The notes: generated by a model from the letters alone, not told the origin. A stretch of 64,000 nucleotides of DNA from Rhyacichthys aspro (GCA_036850595.1 CM072152.1:6529640-6593639); one strand, 5' to 3'; counted from the stretch's first letter, positions 45,425-59,351 are shown. Program-made: numbers and translations.

Positions 45425-45915
45425 TTTTAAATTAGCAGCATCTCTAATCTTATCAAATTGCAGCCCAAAAGAAAAAAGAATAGGGCACAGTTAATAGGAA
45501 GACCCAGTGAAAGGGAAGTGAAAGCCATGACCTTGATATAAATAGTGTCTCGATGAGCATGAGGCATTCGGCAGGGGCTTTTCACCGAGCCGCCGTGGCA
45601 TCTGTCAGTCACAAACAAACATGCTGCCACCAGCTTTGATACCCTGCACAGAAGAGGAAGCACAGTCGTCCGCCAGTTAGCAGCAAGCCTCAAAATATCA
45701 GAGCCCTTCCAGCATCGATAAGGGGACAGGGCTGATCTTAATCTGTCTAACGAGGTTCATCAAGGAAGAGGCTTTGCAAATTGTTTTTCCAGGGCCTTTG
45801 TTCTGGCTGTGGGTCATACCCTTTAGGCTGATGACTGTAGGTCAAGCAATGACAATCTAATTTCAGTTGCAACAAACAAAACCTGCTCCATAATCAGCAA
45901 CTAGTAATTGACTCT
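45425..45915. promoter_or_regulatory. Candidate conserved non-coding element G
   Basis: The most enhancer-like island in the right half: about 490 bp of complex single-copy-looking sequence. It includes ttaatctgtctaacgaggtt, cttatcaaattgca (GATA-like), ctgtcagtcacaaacaaaca (FOX-like) and ctttgcaaattg. Neither strand has a good exon. Conservation is unverified. Confidence 0.4.
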
Positions 45916-46542
45916 GGAATGTTGTAAACTATTTAAAGAAGCAGATGATTTATCACACAGTGGCAATTCAAATTCTTCACATCAACAGTGGTATAGAAAT
46001 GGACACATAACCTGTCATACGGCATTTTACATTCAGCATTTATGTGTAAAGAATGTGTTGTTGAATGTCGAAGTTGAACATAGTAAAATTTTAAAATTTC
46101 GAGTTGAACACTCTTGGTCAGAGTTTAAGTGCTTTTTACTTTTTATAAATATATATTTAATTGCAAATAGTTTATAACAACACTGTTTAGTGTAAATAAA
46201 CAATGTGACACAACTGAAAAGGGATCCCCTTGCATTGAATTGTAAAGGCTGCACTTCTGGCCTGCAGTTGTGTATCCACAGTAAATAAATACAAATTTAT
46301 TCATTTAGCAATGGTTACTTTGTAAGTTCATGCAAAAGTGGGAGTTGGTTCCATGAAGAGCATAACAAAAGCAACATTTTAATTCCAGCCGTAGTGTGGA
46401 GATGACACTTTCTGGCCCATAGGCATGTACAATAAAATATCTGTTTTTGTTTGCCCAAAAATCTCTGGGTATTGCTCTGGCCACCAACATCACTTTCTCA
46501 TTTGTCTCCAGTTGTCCTGTTGTAGCAGAAAACTATGATTCA

Positions 46543-46573
46543 AGTCAAGCTAACATTCTATGTTAGCTTGACT
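46543..46573. repeat. Perfect 14-bp inverted repeat with 3-nt loop
   Basis: agtcaagctaacat, loop tct, then atgttagcttgact. All 14 positions pair. It is not followed by a T-run and no gene adjoins it. Confidence 0.9.
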
Positions 46574-46734
46574 AAGAGAGAATCTCAATATTTTTCGGTA
46601 TATCATAAGTCTGGTTTTAGTCAGATGAGGACAATAATTTGAAATTTTCTTGTGTCATTTAATGTCACGGAACCACAATGAAAGCAAATTTGACTTTAGT
46701 ATGAACTTAGATCCATGGTGTGCTATATTCTGCA

Positions 46735-47225
46735 TCACATTCATCATTAATTGGTGTGAAAGTCAAGCTGGGTCAACTTGATCAACGCTGAAATCCGAGG
46801 ATGATCGCTGCGCTAGAATAAATATACAGTGAAAACACAGCAAACGGAACAAAGTGATTGCAAGCATGTCGGGTTTGTCAAGTATGCCAGTCAGATGCCT
46901 CATTTAACTGCATGTCGGCACCTCTGGGGAGGCTTAGCAGCACGTTTAGGTATCCCACACATGTGATCAGCAGATCTGTCGCTATTAAGAGCACCCCAGG
47001 GTTGGAGAATGGCGCTAGGAAGGGATATTATGTGGGGCTGGCCTTTTCCCTTGTGTGGGTATGTGGCATTGGAGTAAGAGGCTTATGTTGAAGTGCTCAG
47101 ATATGGCATTTGAAGGGGAGAGTAAGAATAGAATTACATATAGAGATCTTTCTGTGATGCGTGATTCTTTCCTCAAAACAGCTAATGCTAATTAGCATGT
47201 GTCCCTAATTTGTTTAAAGTCGTCA
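46735..47225. promoter_or_regulatory. Candidate conserved non-coding element H
   Basis: Complex sequence with homeodomain cores (catcattaattggtg, aatgctaattagcatg) around a GC-balanced centre. The 77-aa frame at 46858-47091 has no family motif or splice context, so regulation is the better guess. Conservation is unverified. Confidence 0.35.
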
Positions 47226-50200
47226 AGGGGAAGTGTGAGCAATAACACTACACAGACTAGAAAGATGACACCCTCATATTTGGTGAAATCATAGCCAAAT
47301 GAGAAGTGAGAAGTCTGAAGCAGTCCCAGGCTGTCTCCGAAAAAACACTCCCTAGCCCCTCAGTCCCTAGATTGAGCTGTCAAATATAGTGGATTCAATA
47401 AGTTAACTGTTTCGTACACTACCAGACTATTTTTTTGTCGCCGTTAATGACTTGACGTTAGCGTATCTGTCTGCTGTTTGCTGGACTCTTCTGAAAGTGG
47501 ACTTTCATAATGGCAAGAAATAAACACATTCATGTAAAAAAATAAGCATATGCATTATATCCAACAAATCTTGTTACATTAATAAATAAAACTGAGTGGA
47601 TCACACCAACTCTTTCTTGTCAGAGATACACTGTTATATATCAATGCAAGCTAAGGTAAGCTAATGTTAGATTTTGCACGTTACAATAGCAATAACAATA
47701 TCCAATCAGAAACCATAAACAAAATTGAAGTCAGCAGCACTAGTAAGAGGAGTGGAACATAACATTACAAGACAACAAAGCCTATTTTATATTTACTAAA
47801 TATTCAACATCATCACTGTTTGCATCATCACTGTTTTGTTAAATATATCTGGCCCAAAGATGGGTACTTTATTTTGCCAAGGAGTGTATATAAGCATGCT
47901 TACATGGTTAAGAAGGATTCAAGATCAGACATCCTGAGAGACCGAAACGGTACAGGACGTGCCCAGCACATGATAGACAGGTAGAAGCACTGCCCTGGGA
48001 CCTGGCTGGGACTCAATGGAAAAACACTGATCGTACCTGTGTACTGATGGGTCGTTTTCCAGACTGGTCACCTCAGCTCACATCAGACAAACCCAGAAAC
48101 CAGATCCTCATAGGTCACCAAACTCCTACTAAAAATACCTCACTCTGTTAAGCCATTCATGCCTCAGAGTAGCTATTTTTAACCAGAGTCCGTTCTACAC
48201 TAAATGTGCAAATCTAATAAACACTGGGATCACAGAAAAGAGAAACAATCTACTGGCTGCCTATGTAGGGCACATACACAAGTTACATAGCTGCCAACAC
48301 AGGTCAAGTCCTGGTCACAGCAACTGCTCATAACTCTCCATCTCCTGCTCCAATTCTATGAGCTCATATGAATTCTGTTTTTAAAGCTTTAGATAGAATG
48401 GATGCTATTCTAAAAAACAAAACCCATCTTCTACATGTTGCCTTAGAGAAATTAAGAGTGACTAAAAACTCAGAAAACTTCAGCTCCTGAATCAGCATCA
48501 TGCAAGTATTTATGATCCTCTTTCCAGTGCAACAAAGACACCTCTCAACATTACAGATTTTGCTCTTACACAAGGTACCTTTTAAAATAAACAAACTTCT
48601 GTGTTCGATATGACTAAGGCAGCTGCGGTACCCTTTTTTGGTAGGTTTGCTTAGAACTGTCATCACTTTGTATTGTAGGGAGTCATTAAACAGCAATTCA
48701 ACTATGTCTGTTCATTAATGGATCATTTAAATAAATCTTGGAAAAGTAAAATAAAGAAGAGAAAGCCTAGAGCAGCCATGACGTGCACCAACTGTATACA
48801 TTAAGTCAAGTGTGTACGTCTCCGGACAAACACCCATCCTGGAGCTGCTTCCTGTCTGACGCTGTGGCTTCCTGAACAGGGAGGTAAAATGTTTCAAATG
48901 TGAAGGCACAGGAAACAGAGCATGATACTGACACACAAATGTTATGGTAAGGACGCTGAGGGAGGACGATACTCACAGCAGATAGGGAGTGCATTCTAAT
49001 AAGGCTGATGTTGCATTTACATGTTCATTGGATGGTCCCACTTCCAAATTTGGTGTGTCCATATACTTTGGAAAATTGGAATGTAAACGTTTCTGTTCAG
49101 ACATGACTGCATGATTGTTCAATGAGGATGATGATACTAGTTATTCATCAACATTCAACAAAACTTAAAACGTCATGTTTAACAATACCTCTTTTTTTTT
49201 ATTTTTTAAAAAGCCCAACTTACTCAATATACTACTAATAGTAAACGCTGATAACCATTAGTAGTCAAAACACAGCTCAGACATGGTTATCATAAACTGT
49301 GTGGCAGAGCATCTACTTCTATGTTGACGACATGTATTCATCAAAAAAAAGGGCACATAATGTTTTTGAGCAAGTTCTAAATGTTTTGTTTCATACACAA
49401 CATACTGTAAATGAGGGTTGATAATGGTGTTGAGACTATGTAAAAACTAGCATTGTATTCAATCAAAGAAACATGTAAGCAAGCTTTCTGCTTAAGGTCC
49501 ATTTATTAAAGATGGATGTTGCACATTTGATACACACAACCTATATTTTGCCATCAGAGTTGTTTTTGGTTCATCAAACCTCAGTCACAGTGAACAGCCA
49601 GGAAACAATCAGTAAACAAGTAAGGAGAAGGACACTGATATGAGCCTATTCAGAGCTGGAGCTGTGGTGCATTCACTGACTTCCTAAATGCAGCAAGCGC
49701 AACAATTCCACTAATGAAATTTTAATCGGATGTGAACTCAGCAACTAATTAGTTAACTAGACGACCTGAGGCTGTCGGCCACAGTAGAAACCAGCAAAAA
49801 GTCATGTGTTTGACATGTATTATTCATCCATTTTCAAGGCTGACTTGTGGGGTCTTAACAGAAATGGTCCAGATGACCCCCTCCCCAGACACTTCCCGCA
49901 TGAACACTGAGACATTCCCGAGCAGTTGAGAGACAGTCCCTCCAGTTTGTCCAGTGGCATATTAGTCTGGACACAGCCTGAAGCCTAATTAAAGCAAGTA
50001 CCTGTTAAGAAAGACAGAAAGGATTAGAAGGATCAGAGTAAACAGAACAGAGAGACCTCGTTCTAGATAACTTTCCTTAAACAACAAAGCCAATGTCAGG
50101 GTGACAATTCTGCCAAAGAGAATGGGACAAAACCATACAGTAAACTTTGAAATTAAAAACAATTAAATCAATATCTCTTCCTGTTAGACTGTTTAAGGAA

Positions 50201-53200
50201 GGCTTGTCGCAGTTAATCCACTTGTTTGTGAGTGGACACTGAGTCACTGAATTCAAGGAGGACTAATGAGGCTAAGATGCACTGGACAGGATCTGGGCTG
50301 TGGACGTCACACACTTCCTGGCTTTAGGCTTTGTCATGCACTTAAACTGTCTGTGCTTCTCAGAATCATTACACATGGCCGCAGTCCATTGACACAAAAC
50401 AGGCCACCAGTCTTTGCTTTGGCTGGCATTCACTTGGTACTAGGTCCAACACTAGTGAACGCCTCCTGCATACTGTGCTCTTACTGTTGCTGCGCAAATA
50501 ATTAGGATGTACAGATGAATTTAATGAACTATATAGTTTCTCTTTATGTAGAGGATGCTGCAAAATTTAATAAGGATCTGAAAGAAAATTGTGGGGGCTC
50601 TGATTATGTTCTCATTTGGAAACATTACAGTATCTATCTTGCAGAGAGCATCACACTAGCATCTACTAGACCTGATTTATACGTCTGAATTAAGTAAATT
50701 TCATGTGCAAAGGAAGTGAACACAAAACAAAAACAGAATTATTATTGCATTCACACTCAGTGTGAGCCGCTAGACTTTTGTTTTTTTGTGCTAAATTTGG
50801 TACTTTATTCATGAATAATATTTTGAGAGGTTGTTTTAGTAACAGTGAGGCATTGACAGGTGGTTTTATCAAAGAGGTCTGTATTATAAAAGTCTCATGA
50901 TGTTTTGGCTATAGTGGTGTCCCGCAGCTCTGGGGACCAAAGGGCACTGGCTCACCCCGACGGTTTAGTTCAGTTTCTGGGAAGCTACAGAGGTTTTAGC
51001 AGTCTCTGCACTGACAGCACTCTGGCCTTCATCTGGCCCTTTAACGGCCAGACTAATCTGCAATCTGCAATTTTATGAAAGACAAAATTAACTCTGTTCA
51101 TTATGACAAAAATTTGCCACTGACATTCAGAGAGTGTGGTGTCTTTTTTATTACACAATTTGTGTGTTGTTCTTGTCAAAACAATGTTATGTAATTCCAC
51201 TGAGATGACCTTCAGTAAACATAAGTTACATGATTATTTAAAGCAGTACTATCATTCTTAGGGTATGTACCATCTAAAGGCCACTGGCTGCAATGTTGTA
51301 ACGATTGTGGTGAAGCAAGACACAAGCAAAGGAACCATTTCTCTGACATGATAATGTGATATTAACAACTGGGTCAGGCCTGAAGAATAAAAAGACACAT
51401 TTACTAATTATTTACTATTATTGCTGCTATGCTATGTCCTGTTTGATAAAATATAAAATGAAAATAAGCCTGAGAGAGAACCTCAGCTTATTGCCTGAGG
51501 TTCTCTCTCCACACATCTTTAAGATAAAGAATTTAGCTGCTGTCAATATTATACTATGTCAGCTTTGTACTTATCCAGATATTTTTTTCTAAAATAGGAA
51601 ACATCTGATGTCAGGAGTTTTGTCTTTGCTACATGGATTAACTATTAGTTGCAAAATCCAACACAACATCTTGCTGTCACGCTGCAACCTGTTACATGCA
51701 GGATTAGCTGTTAGCCAAATTCTAGAAAAGGTTAGTTTGGGGGAAGTGAGACAATTTTAGAACAATTCTGTTGAAATACGTAATGCAGTTGTGTTTGTGC
51801 ATAACTTTGCAAGTTTGTCGCATTACAGTGACAGTTTGTTTCCTTCTTCCTCCAGCTACGTGTGGCTCACCGAGGCTACCACATAAGTGATATGCTTATG
51901 TGATATAATACGTGATAGCACTCTGAGTTTGAGTTCATCTCAGGTCTAACTGTTCAGTGTGATTCCCCTCTTTCTTTGTTTTTTATTTCTACTACTAAAG
52001 GAGACTAAGGGGACTTTCCCACCTGCACTGCTTGGTCCAAACTTGTGAAAGCACCAATGGACCATGGTTCGGGCAGCAAATGGAGGTGGTCTAAGTCTAA
52101 GCCATGGTCTGGTTTGTTTGTGGTGTGACCGTTACTATAGTTCAGACTTTGGGACTAAATGTAGGAAGCGATGGACAATAAAACATAAGAGCATATGGAG
52201 GAGGGAAAAGGGGAAAACAGATATCAGTCAGGGTAAAAAGTAGAAAAGGTTCACAGATGATGTTGTTTTATGTTTAGTATGAGACATATTTTTAGTTTAC
52301 AGTTCATTTGAAGTTTCAGATGTTTAGTTTTTATCACTTGCTACTGCAGCTGAGAGAAAAGCCAATGAATTTTGTTGACCCTTAGTGAACCCCTAAACTC
52401 AATTACATTCTCTATAAAACACCAGGGTCTTCAGTGTTGTTTTTTTTTAGTACAAATGTGGATATATCAGTATCACGAGCTCCCAGTCAGGCTCCTAACT
52501 ATGTTGTACTGGCTGATGGTGCCTGGTTCTATTAATACTGTATAGATAGGACCCTCGACATAGCTGTATGTCAACAACACTCACCACCCTGACCATGACT
52601 TTATAAGCGCCACAACAGAGACTCCACTGGGACAGGCCCTGGAGCTTCTGTTTGTTTTGAACACACAGGCATTCCCACACTGTTTTATCTGCAGCGTGAA
52701 GTATTTTAAATTATGCCCTCATACTTGATTAACAGCATCCTCTTTGAGTTGCCAAACAAGTTCAGAAAAATGTAGCTAAAGGCTTCATACCGATCATTCC
52801 ACATGACATTAACTGTCATTTTTAATCTACAATCTTAGGCTGATCCAGATCAAGGCCTTAAACTAAAATGCATGCAGTGGATCTGTAGCAATGCCAGAAA
52901 ACATGATAATCCAACGGGAAGGCATGTGGTTGCCGCCAACACATCAAATGCCTTGTTTTGTAATGGTATGTTTTGTAGTCTGTGTCATTTTTTTCAAGGA
53001 ACAGGGAAATCTATGTTTCAGAGGGGAAAAATACAACACTGTCATTACTACCACATACATAATTTACATCAAGTGTTTTAAAAGAATTGAAAGAAAAGCA
53101 AGGCCCAGGACTTCAGCTGGTCACATTGGTGCCACTCATTTGTATATTTTGTCACAGCACAGTTTGATCCCAAAGTCAAGTTCAGACCACACATTTGTAA

Positions 53201-53879
53201 ATGCTGTCATGCTTTACATTTAACACTATACACCTGTTTGACACACATGCTCAGGAGTCTTGTGATCGTATTGGTTCATGCAAAACATCACATTTGGCCT
53301 GACTGGTCTTTAAAGTCTCCAAAACATGTAAGGTCATGAGGGAAAATGCAAATGTGACACAAGAAATGTGGCAACATGCAAAACAGGAGTTTCAAATGGA
53401 AAAAAACAAGTTATTTGTGCTATGTTATGTTACAAATAGAGTTTTTCCTGTGGGGTTGGACCAAGCGTCTGTGACATGTTCATAAATTTCACATACAGTT
53501 ACTACATCCAATCAGATAGTAATCACAGTCAGTCAAACGCAGATGTGTTTTTGTTGATAACCAGTGTAATTTATCAAATTTCAAAAACACATTTTGAGTT
53601 CAGCTACTATTTCTGTTGTGTCTCATGTAAACTGCATCTATTCTTTGACCCACGGGAGTACATGTCTTCTCTGCCTTACACAAGTCAGACAAAGTCACAC
53701 GTTAGTCTCTCAGTTAGAGCAGTGACAGTTTGATGTCTACTGCTGTTTTTTTCTTCCTTTTAACTTGTAAGAGCAGCAGGTTAGCTCCATAAGTGAAGTC
53801 TCTGTATTGTTAGGTTGTGTTCTGTGCTTTGGTTTTAAGTAACCAGGGTTTAACTTGAATAACCAAACTACATGAGGTC
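47226..53879. other. Non-coding stretch
   Basis: About 6.6 kb of AT-rich sequence. Apart from a perfect hairpin at 51472-51509 and degenerate repeat-like text near 52010-52150, I find no exon, RNA gene or regulatory motif I would support. Confidence 0.5.
51472..51509. repeat. Perfect 15-bp inverted repeat with 8-nt loop
   Basis: gagagagaacctcag, loop cttattgc, then ctgaggttctctctc. All 15 positions pair. Confidence 0.9.
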
Positions 53880-54115
53880 CCTGTTAAAACCTCTCCAAAT
53901 CCAGTTTTGACCAGGTTAAATCCATTTTAAACTGTTAAAGGTATGTGTTAAAACACTTAAAACCCATCAAAAACTGGTTATAACCAAGTTGAATGCATTT
54001 AAACCCACCCAAATCCAGCAGTTTAAAACCTCTTAAAACCAGTTAAGGCACAGGTTTAACAACTTAAAATCTGACAAAATCCAATTCGGACCAGGTTAAA
54101 TCAATTTTAAACTAT
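53880..54115 (+). repeat. Degenerate tandem repeat (aaaacctcttaaaaccag type)
   Basis: Phrases such as ccaggttaaatccatttta, aactgttaaag, aaaacctctccaaatccag and aaaacctcttaaaaccag recur with drift. It resembles the hairpin segment in 22225-22500. Confidence 0.6.
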
Positions 54116-54329
54116 CAAGTACCAAGTAACCAGCCCAGAAGTATACTTGTATACTTTGTCCTGTGATGCAAACTTGAAAGAATATTTAGGAAGTCCTGGA
54201 TTTTATGTACCATCCACCTCACCAGCCTGTGACCCACACAAAAAACATACATGAGAAGATAAAAGGCATTATTATTAGCATTACTAATCCTGGACATTTC
54301 TGGATCCATTAAATACTAATAAATATGTC

Positions 54330-54560
54330 ACACTGGCTCGGCGGAGTGTATGCTCATTTGTAGTTGTCAGTAAAGTATGCATCCTTGACATTTCCTCACC
54401 TTTACAGAGTGTCATTCACTACTGTTCAACATGTTGTGTCAGGACGGAGGTCTCCACACGTCTTTTAGCACATTGGCACATCTCTCGGGACCAAATATAA
54501 ACACTCTCACCTCGTATTGCCATAAATAACAGCTCTCAGTCTTATCACATTATAAAAAAA
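54330..54560. promoter_or_regulatory. Candidate conserved non-coding element I
   Basis: Complex island (cactggctcggcggagtgta; gccataaataacagctctca) without exon-like frames. Weak call, based on texture only. Confidence 0.2.
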
Positions 54561-57500
54561 AGCCAAGCGCTGACATCAACACAATGGTATGACCTTGTGT
54601 AGCTCAAATCAAGGCTAAAGCGCTTTCAAAACATTAGTTCTACAGAGACGGACAGAAATGGGACGCAGGGATATCATTCCCAAAAAGGACAGTCAGTGGT
54701 GAGTGCACTCTTTACACGGTGTATATGAGTTTAAATCTTCACGAAGGCCAAGTCAAAGCCAGGTGCCTCGAACACCAAAACATCACTCAAGCAGTTTATG
54801 TATCTTTGAGGAGGTCAATTAGTACCATGTCCCAAAATACACAACACGTGGTGGACAATGTGCATGTATAGAACCATAACTGATGAGGCAAAGACAGAAT
54901 CACAAGAAACATGACACTGATATGGTACAGATATATGAAATATTTGCATTGTCTGCATCTAGCAAGTTATTTTTTAAAATCAAGAACGTTTTTTCAAGTT
55001 GAGTAGAATCAGCTTTTACCATCATGTGTCTTCCGCCTTGTTTTAAGAAGCTAGTTGAACCAAACCTGAGATAAGTCTCTTTTTTCACATGAAACAGGCT
55101 GAGATAGCAATTGATTGATTGAGAAACAATCAAATCGACAGGTCAGAGAAGAGTTAACATGCAGACAAATAAGAAACTACACTAAACTTTAACTGAATGA
55201 ACGACAAATAGCACACGAAGTAGCTGACTAGCATTAAAATCAGTCTTTTAATCAGCGCATTTCAATATAAAGCAGACAATTACACCCACAGCTCAACAGA
55301 ATGTGAACCAGCTTCGTGATACTGCAAACCCTCTTAATCCAGCTTCAAAGTACCAGGCCCTGATGTGGTTGAATGGCTCCATCATGGCTTATATTAGAGG
55401 GGTTTCAGAGACTTTGTACACTACCAATCTTTCTTCTTCAAGCCCCAGAATTAAATTGTAGCCGAGTGTGCAGCAGGCAATGCAATTAGAAAAAAAAAAG
55501 TAGGTTTCAGTGTTGCAAGAAGTGCTTGAGAGGTAAGTGTTGTATGTTCACTTAGCCATCATGCTAACTGCTACACAATACTACTGTTATAGCAGGATTC
55601 TTCTCTATTATGATTGGCCTCAGTTTCTAACACAACAAACATGGCGTATAAACGAAAGGTAGCAGCAGCGTGTAGAATATTTTGCAGACAGCTAAAGTTC
55701 AGCAAGCTAAGACCAGATGTTTTGAAAATACAGAAGGTAGTTTGAGTCTTACGTCAATGCGTACGTAGGTTCTCTGAAAGATATCTGATAATGGACTGAA
55801 AGTTGTAAACCAGGGTCTTTTGATTATCACATTTCTGAAGTGCATGTAAACGCATCAGATCAGATTATTACAATTATGTGATTACTCCCAGTTATTGGAT
55901 TATCATGGTCATGTAAACTGGCTCACTGTCAGATATTTGTCACAAAAAATCTCAAATCTCTTGTGATGGCTCGTCTTTGATTGTGTCACATTGTGCAACC
56001 TATGACCATTGATTTGAAGCCAAGACAAATAATTTTGCCCTGACTAATTAATCACACACACATAGCACAGTGTAGGATTAAGCCAGATTAAATTTAGTAA
56101 TATACAGGCCTAAGGCATCTGATAAAGCATGAGACAACAAGCACATGTTATGCATAACAATCCATTATTAAAATATGTGCTGGACATGCGTTGGATTACT
56201 GCTTTTCCATTACACGTCAGACAGATTACAATACTATAATACATTATTTGCTTGCAAGTGTGTGATACTGATCTATTACATATTTGTTTTGTTAATCTAT
56301 TAGAGCTGATGAAGTAATTAGTACTATATTACAAAGTACTCACAAATAATGTGAGTACCCACAAATAATGGGGTGGTGGGGAAAAAAACAAGCTTATATT
56401 GGACTGTCCAACACAACTTGCAGCCAAAACATGAAAACTGATCTCTCCATCTCTTTAGGGAGAAATTAGGTCTTTGTGAGTAAAAGACAAGCAAGTGCTT
56501 CGTCCTAGCACCTAATACAGTAAAGCAGCAAAGCGTGAAGAAGAAGGCAAACATTCTCAGCTCTTACTGCCTGCGAGCCACATGATGATTAATCCTTGGA
56601 AAGAGCCCAGACACGTGCAATAACATAATACAGTCATATAAGTCTCTACAGCAGCATACAGTTACCGTCTCTGAGCGGCCTTATGCAAACTGAGCGCTCA
56701 CATTTAAACTGTTTAGAGGCATAAATACATAATAAGCCCAAGCACCTGAAAGGTAGTGGGATGCAGCAGCAATAATCTGTCATAAATGGCCACAATTCTA
56801 AGAATGAACTCACAACTGTGGTCATACATGCACCAAAGCTTTGTGAGATGTCAACAGGTTTTGCATTCAGATGAGTAAGTAGAGTAGTCTGGGTCTTTTC
56901 ACTGAGCGGGAGTGCGTGTAGAGTGTGTGGGAGCAGGGTATGACGGGCAACAATTGCCAAAATGTGTTGTTATGCGGCCACTTCAATAAATGTTCAAACA
57001 TATAGGCAACATATCCAAACTGTGGACGGTAATGTATAAACGTGAAGAGTAGAAAATGGGACTTCCAGACACTGCCTACAGTGCCAGTAAGACATATTAA
57101 ACAACAACGACCAGGGTGTCATCTGGGTGAAAGAAATTGAGTGGACTGCGTTCATAAATGCACCCTCTTCAGGATAAAGTTCAGAGGACAGTGCATCTAT
57201 GTGAAGGGCTTAAGTTAAGTCGTGAGTACTCCCAAGTGTGCTCAGGCTCTTAACGCTTTCTACGGTTTGGGTGAATGATTGTCCATATCTGGCCTGCGAC
57301 CTGCCTCTCATACAAAACAGCTGGACTAGACTTCTGTGTGGGGGGAAAAAAAGGAATGAAGGTTTTCAGTTACAATTTGTTTCTTCTACAGACAGATACT
57401 GCTACATTTTGTTACTGTCAAAGGCCAAGGCCATTCTCCACAAATGACAAAGATTGAAGAAAAGACATCAGACAACAAGTAAGGTTCTTCTGGAAAAATA

Positions 57501-58140
57501 ATACATTTCATGTGAGTGACTCTATCCCACAGTTCTGTTTTGTTACTTCTAAACTAAAATTCAATGGCAGTTTTCACAATGCCTATAGTCACGGAGTCAG
57601 AATCGAATACACTCAGCTGTAGTATTCTACTTCTGTGAACCTTGCCCCTGAAGTCAGTACACATAAGAAGAAGTAATAATTCAGCACTGCTCTTGCACAA
57701 CAATATATGATCAGAACATGAGTTTTCAAAGCACATAAACACAGTATTTCTCTGTTGTTGTTCAAAATAATGTGTGTATCCAGCAGCCAATAGCTTTCTA
57801 GGATGCAGCTTTTGCAACACACAACCACAGAGCAGTGTCACAACAAAATGAAAACACCTTCTTGGCCAGATTCAAATATTTGTGATTTTGAGGAGTGAGA
57901 ACACCCTTGTGTAAACAGCCGATCAACAACAGAATCTTTGAGTGAAATGCATTATTGCGTAAATGGCCTGAAAACTTCATTTGACAGACATTTGACCAAT
58001 CAGTGTTCAGGTGGCAGTACCAACAGAGACAGAATAAACTGCCCCGGGATTGACAAAATTTCAAAAACATAGCATTACATAAAGCTTGTCCTTGTTTGAG
58101 GTAAACGGTGGTGATTGGTCAGGTAGGATTGAATCGGAGG
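54561..58140. other. Non-coding stretch
   Basis: AT-rich sequence without a supported exon. Short frames at 56324-56554, 56646-56960 and 57554-57841 lack motifs and splice context. Confidence 0.45.
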
Positions 58141-58145
58141 GGGTT

Positions 58146-58186
58146 CCAGACCCATTTTACTTCGCTAAGAAAGTAAATGGGTCTGG
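58146..58186. repeat. Imperfect hairpin, part of a dispersed repeat
   Basis: ccagacccattttactt pairs with aagtaaatgggtctgg with one bulged base. The surrounding sequence (ggttccagac...ggtctggctcaccaggct tgcaaa) has a diverged relative at 63725-63800, so this is a repeat family rather than a unique structure. Confidence 0.7.
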
Positions 58187-59351
58187 CTCACCAGGCTTGC
58201 AAAGACATTCAACAGAAATGACAAAGCAAAAGCAAAAAAATAGTACAAGGAATTTTTGTAGCGAAGAATATTTATATTGTATGACACTCTCAATTTAGAG
58301 TCTTCCAAATGTTACATTTATCTTTAATGCAGTATTTCCTCTTAGCCACTTTTTAAAAATTTGAATGAAGGATCAGATTATATGTTTAAATCTATTTAAA
58401 CTAAGAGACAACCAAAGCGAACTTACAACTGAAACAAAGTACTCCCATCCTCTGAAGCCCCTTTACTGTCACCTGCATGGCTAATGCATGTTTATGTAGT
58501 ATTTAAAGCAGGGTACAGTGGGTGGTTGGCACAGTGGGATCAGAAGCCCCCTCTGTAGTGTAGTCCAGGTGAGGAACAGTGGGTGTCTTATAGAGGCGCC
58601 TGGGATCTGAAGCATAGTGTGTTTACAGACTGGGTGGGACGTTGGCGGCGTATACAAAGCAGTGTGGGCTGTGCTGGGCTGGCAGCGGTGCAGCGTGTTT
58701 GTGTGCCACAGACAGATCTGCAGTGCAGTGCTGGCGTGCGCACGTGAGGAGCGGCGCACATGTCGGAGGATTACAGAAGAGCCCCTCTGTAGGACCACCC
58801 CTCTCCAAATCTGCACCTCTTGGTCGCTCTGTAATGCAGCCCTCATTTCTAGCCCTTTGTTGAGTGAACATCCAGGCCACAATCTTGCCCCAAATAGCAC
58901 CACTTATCTGCACTTCATGCCTTAAACGTGCTCAGCATCCACGCACACTGCACACGGGCAACATTTAGTCAACTGTCTTACATACCTCTCGCTCCAGAGG
59001 AAGCCTTTTGGGAAATCACGCTCCTTCATCACTCATATTCTATTAATACTTTACAATTAACCTATAAAAGGCCATTATTACTGAATCCTGAGGGAGTGGG
59101 AATCTCCTCTAAAACCCATCTTTGTGTATTCCAAAGAAGGCAATGTGCTGTGAGGACCTACATTCTGCAGACTCTTTTAGGATACATTACAGAGGGGCTA
59201 GTCAATATGACCTATATAATCACATCATAGAACAATTAACTGACCATTTCACCATTTAATTCTTTGTCCTTATAGTAATTTAAATGTGACAAGTAGATTG
59301 ACTGCCCAGTCCTGCGTTACTTTTTACTGTGATCAGTCTAAATGTAGGTAC

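Noticed and set aside
46858..47091. 77-codon plus-strand frame
   Set aside because: No splice context or family motif. The surrounding sequence continues the same texture beyond the frame, which favours a regulatory island.
48806..48890. Possible minus-strand exon after ttttacctccctgttcag (EATASDRKQLQDG)
   Set aside because: The acceptor is good but the donor (gagac/gtacac) is poor, and no neighbour exon fits its phase.
58481..58925. Several overlapping frames on both strands, up to 140 codons
   Set aside because: Four frames are open at once with no family motif, no consistent splice sites and Cys/His-rich random-like content. GC-rich text leaves few stops by chance.
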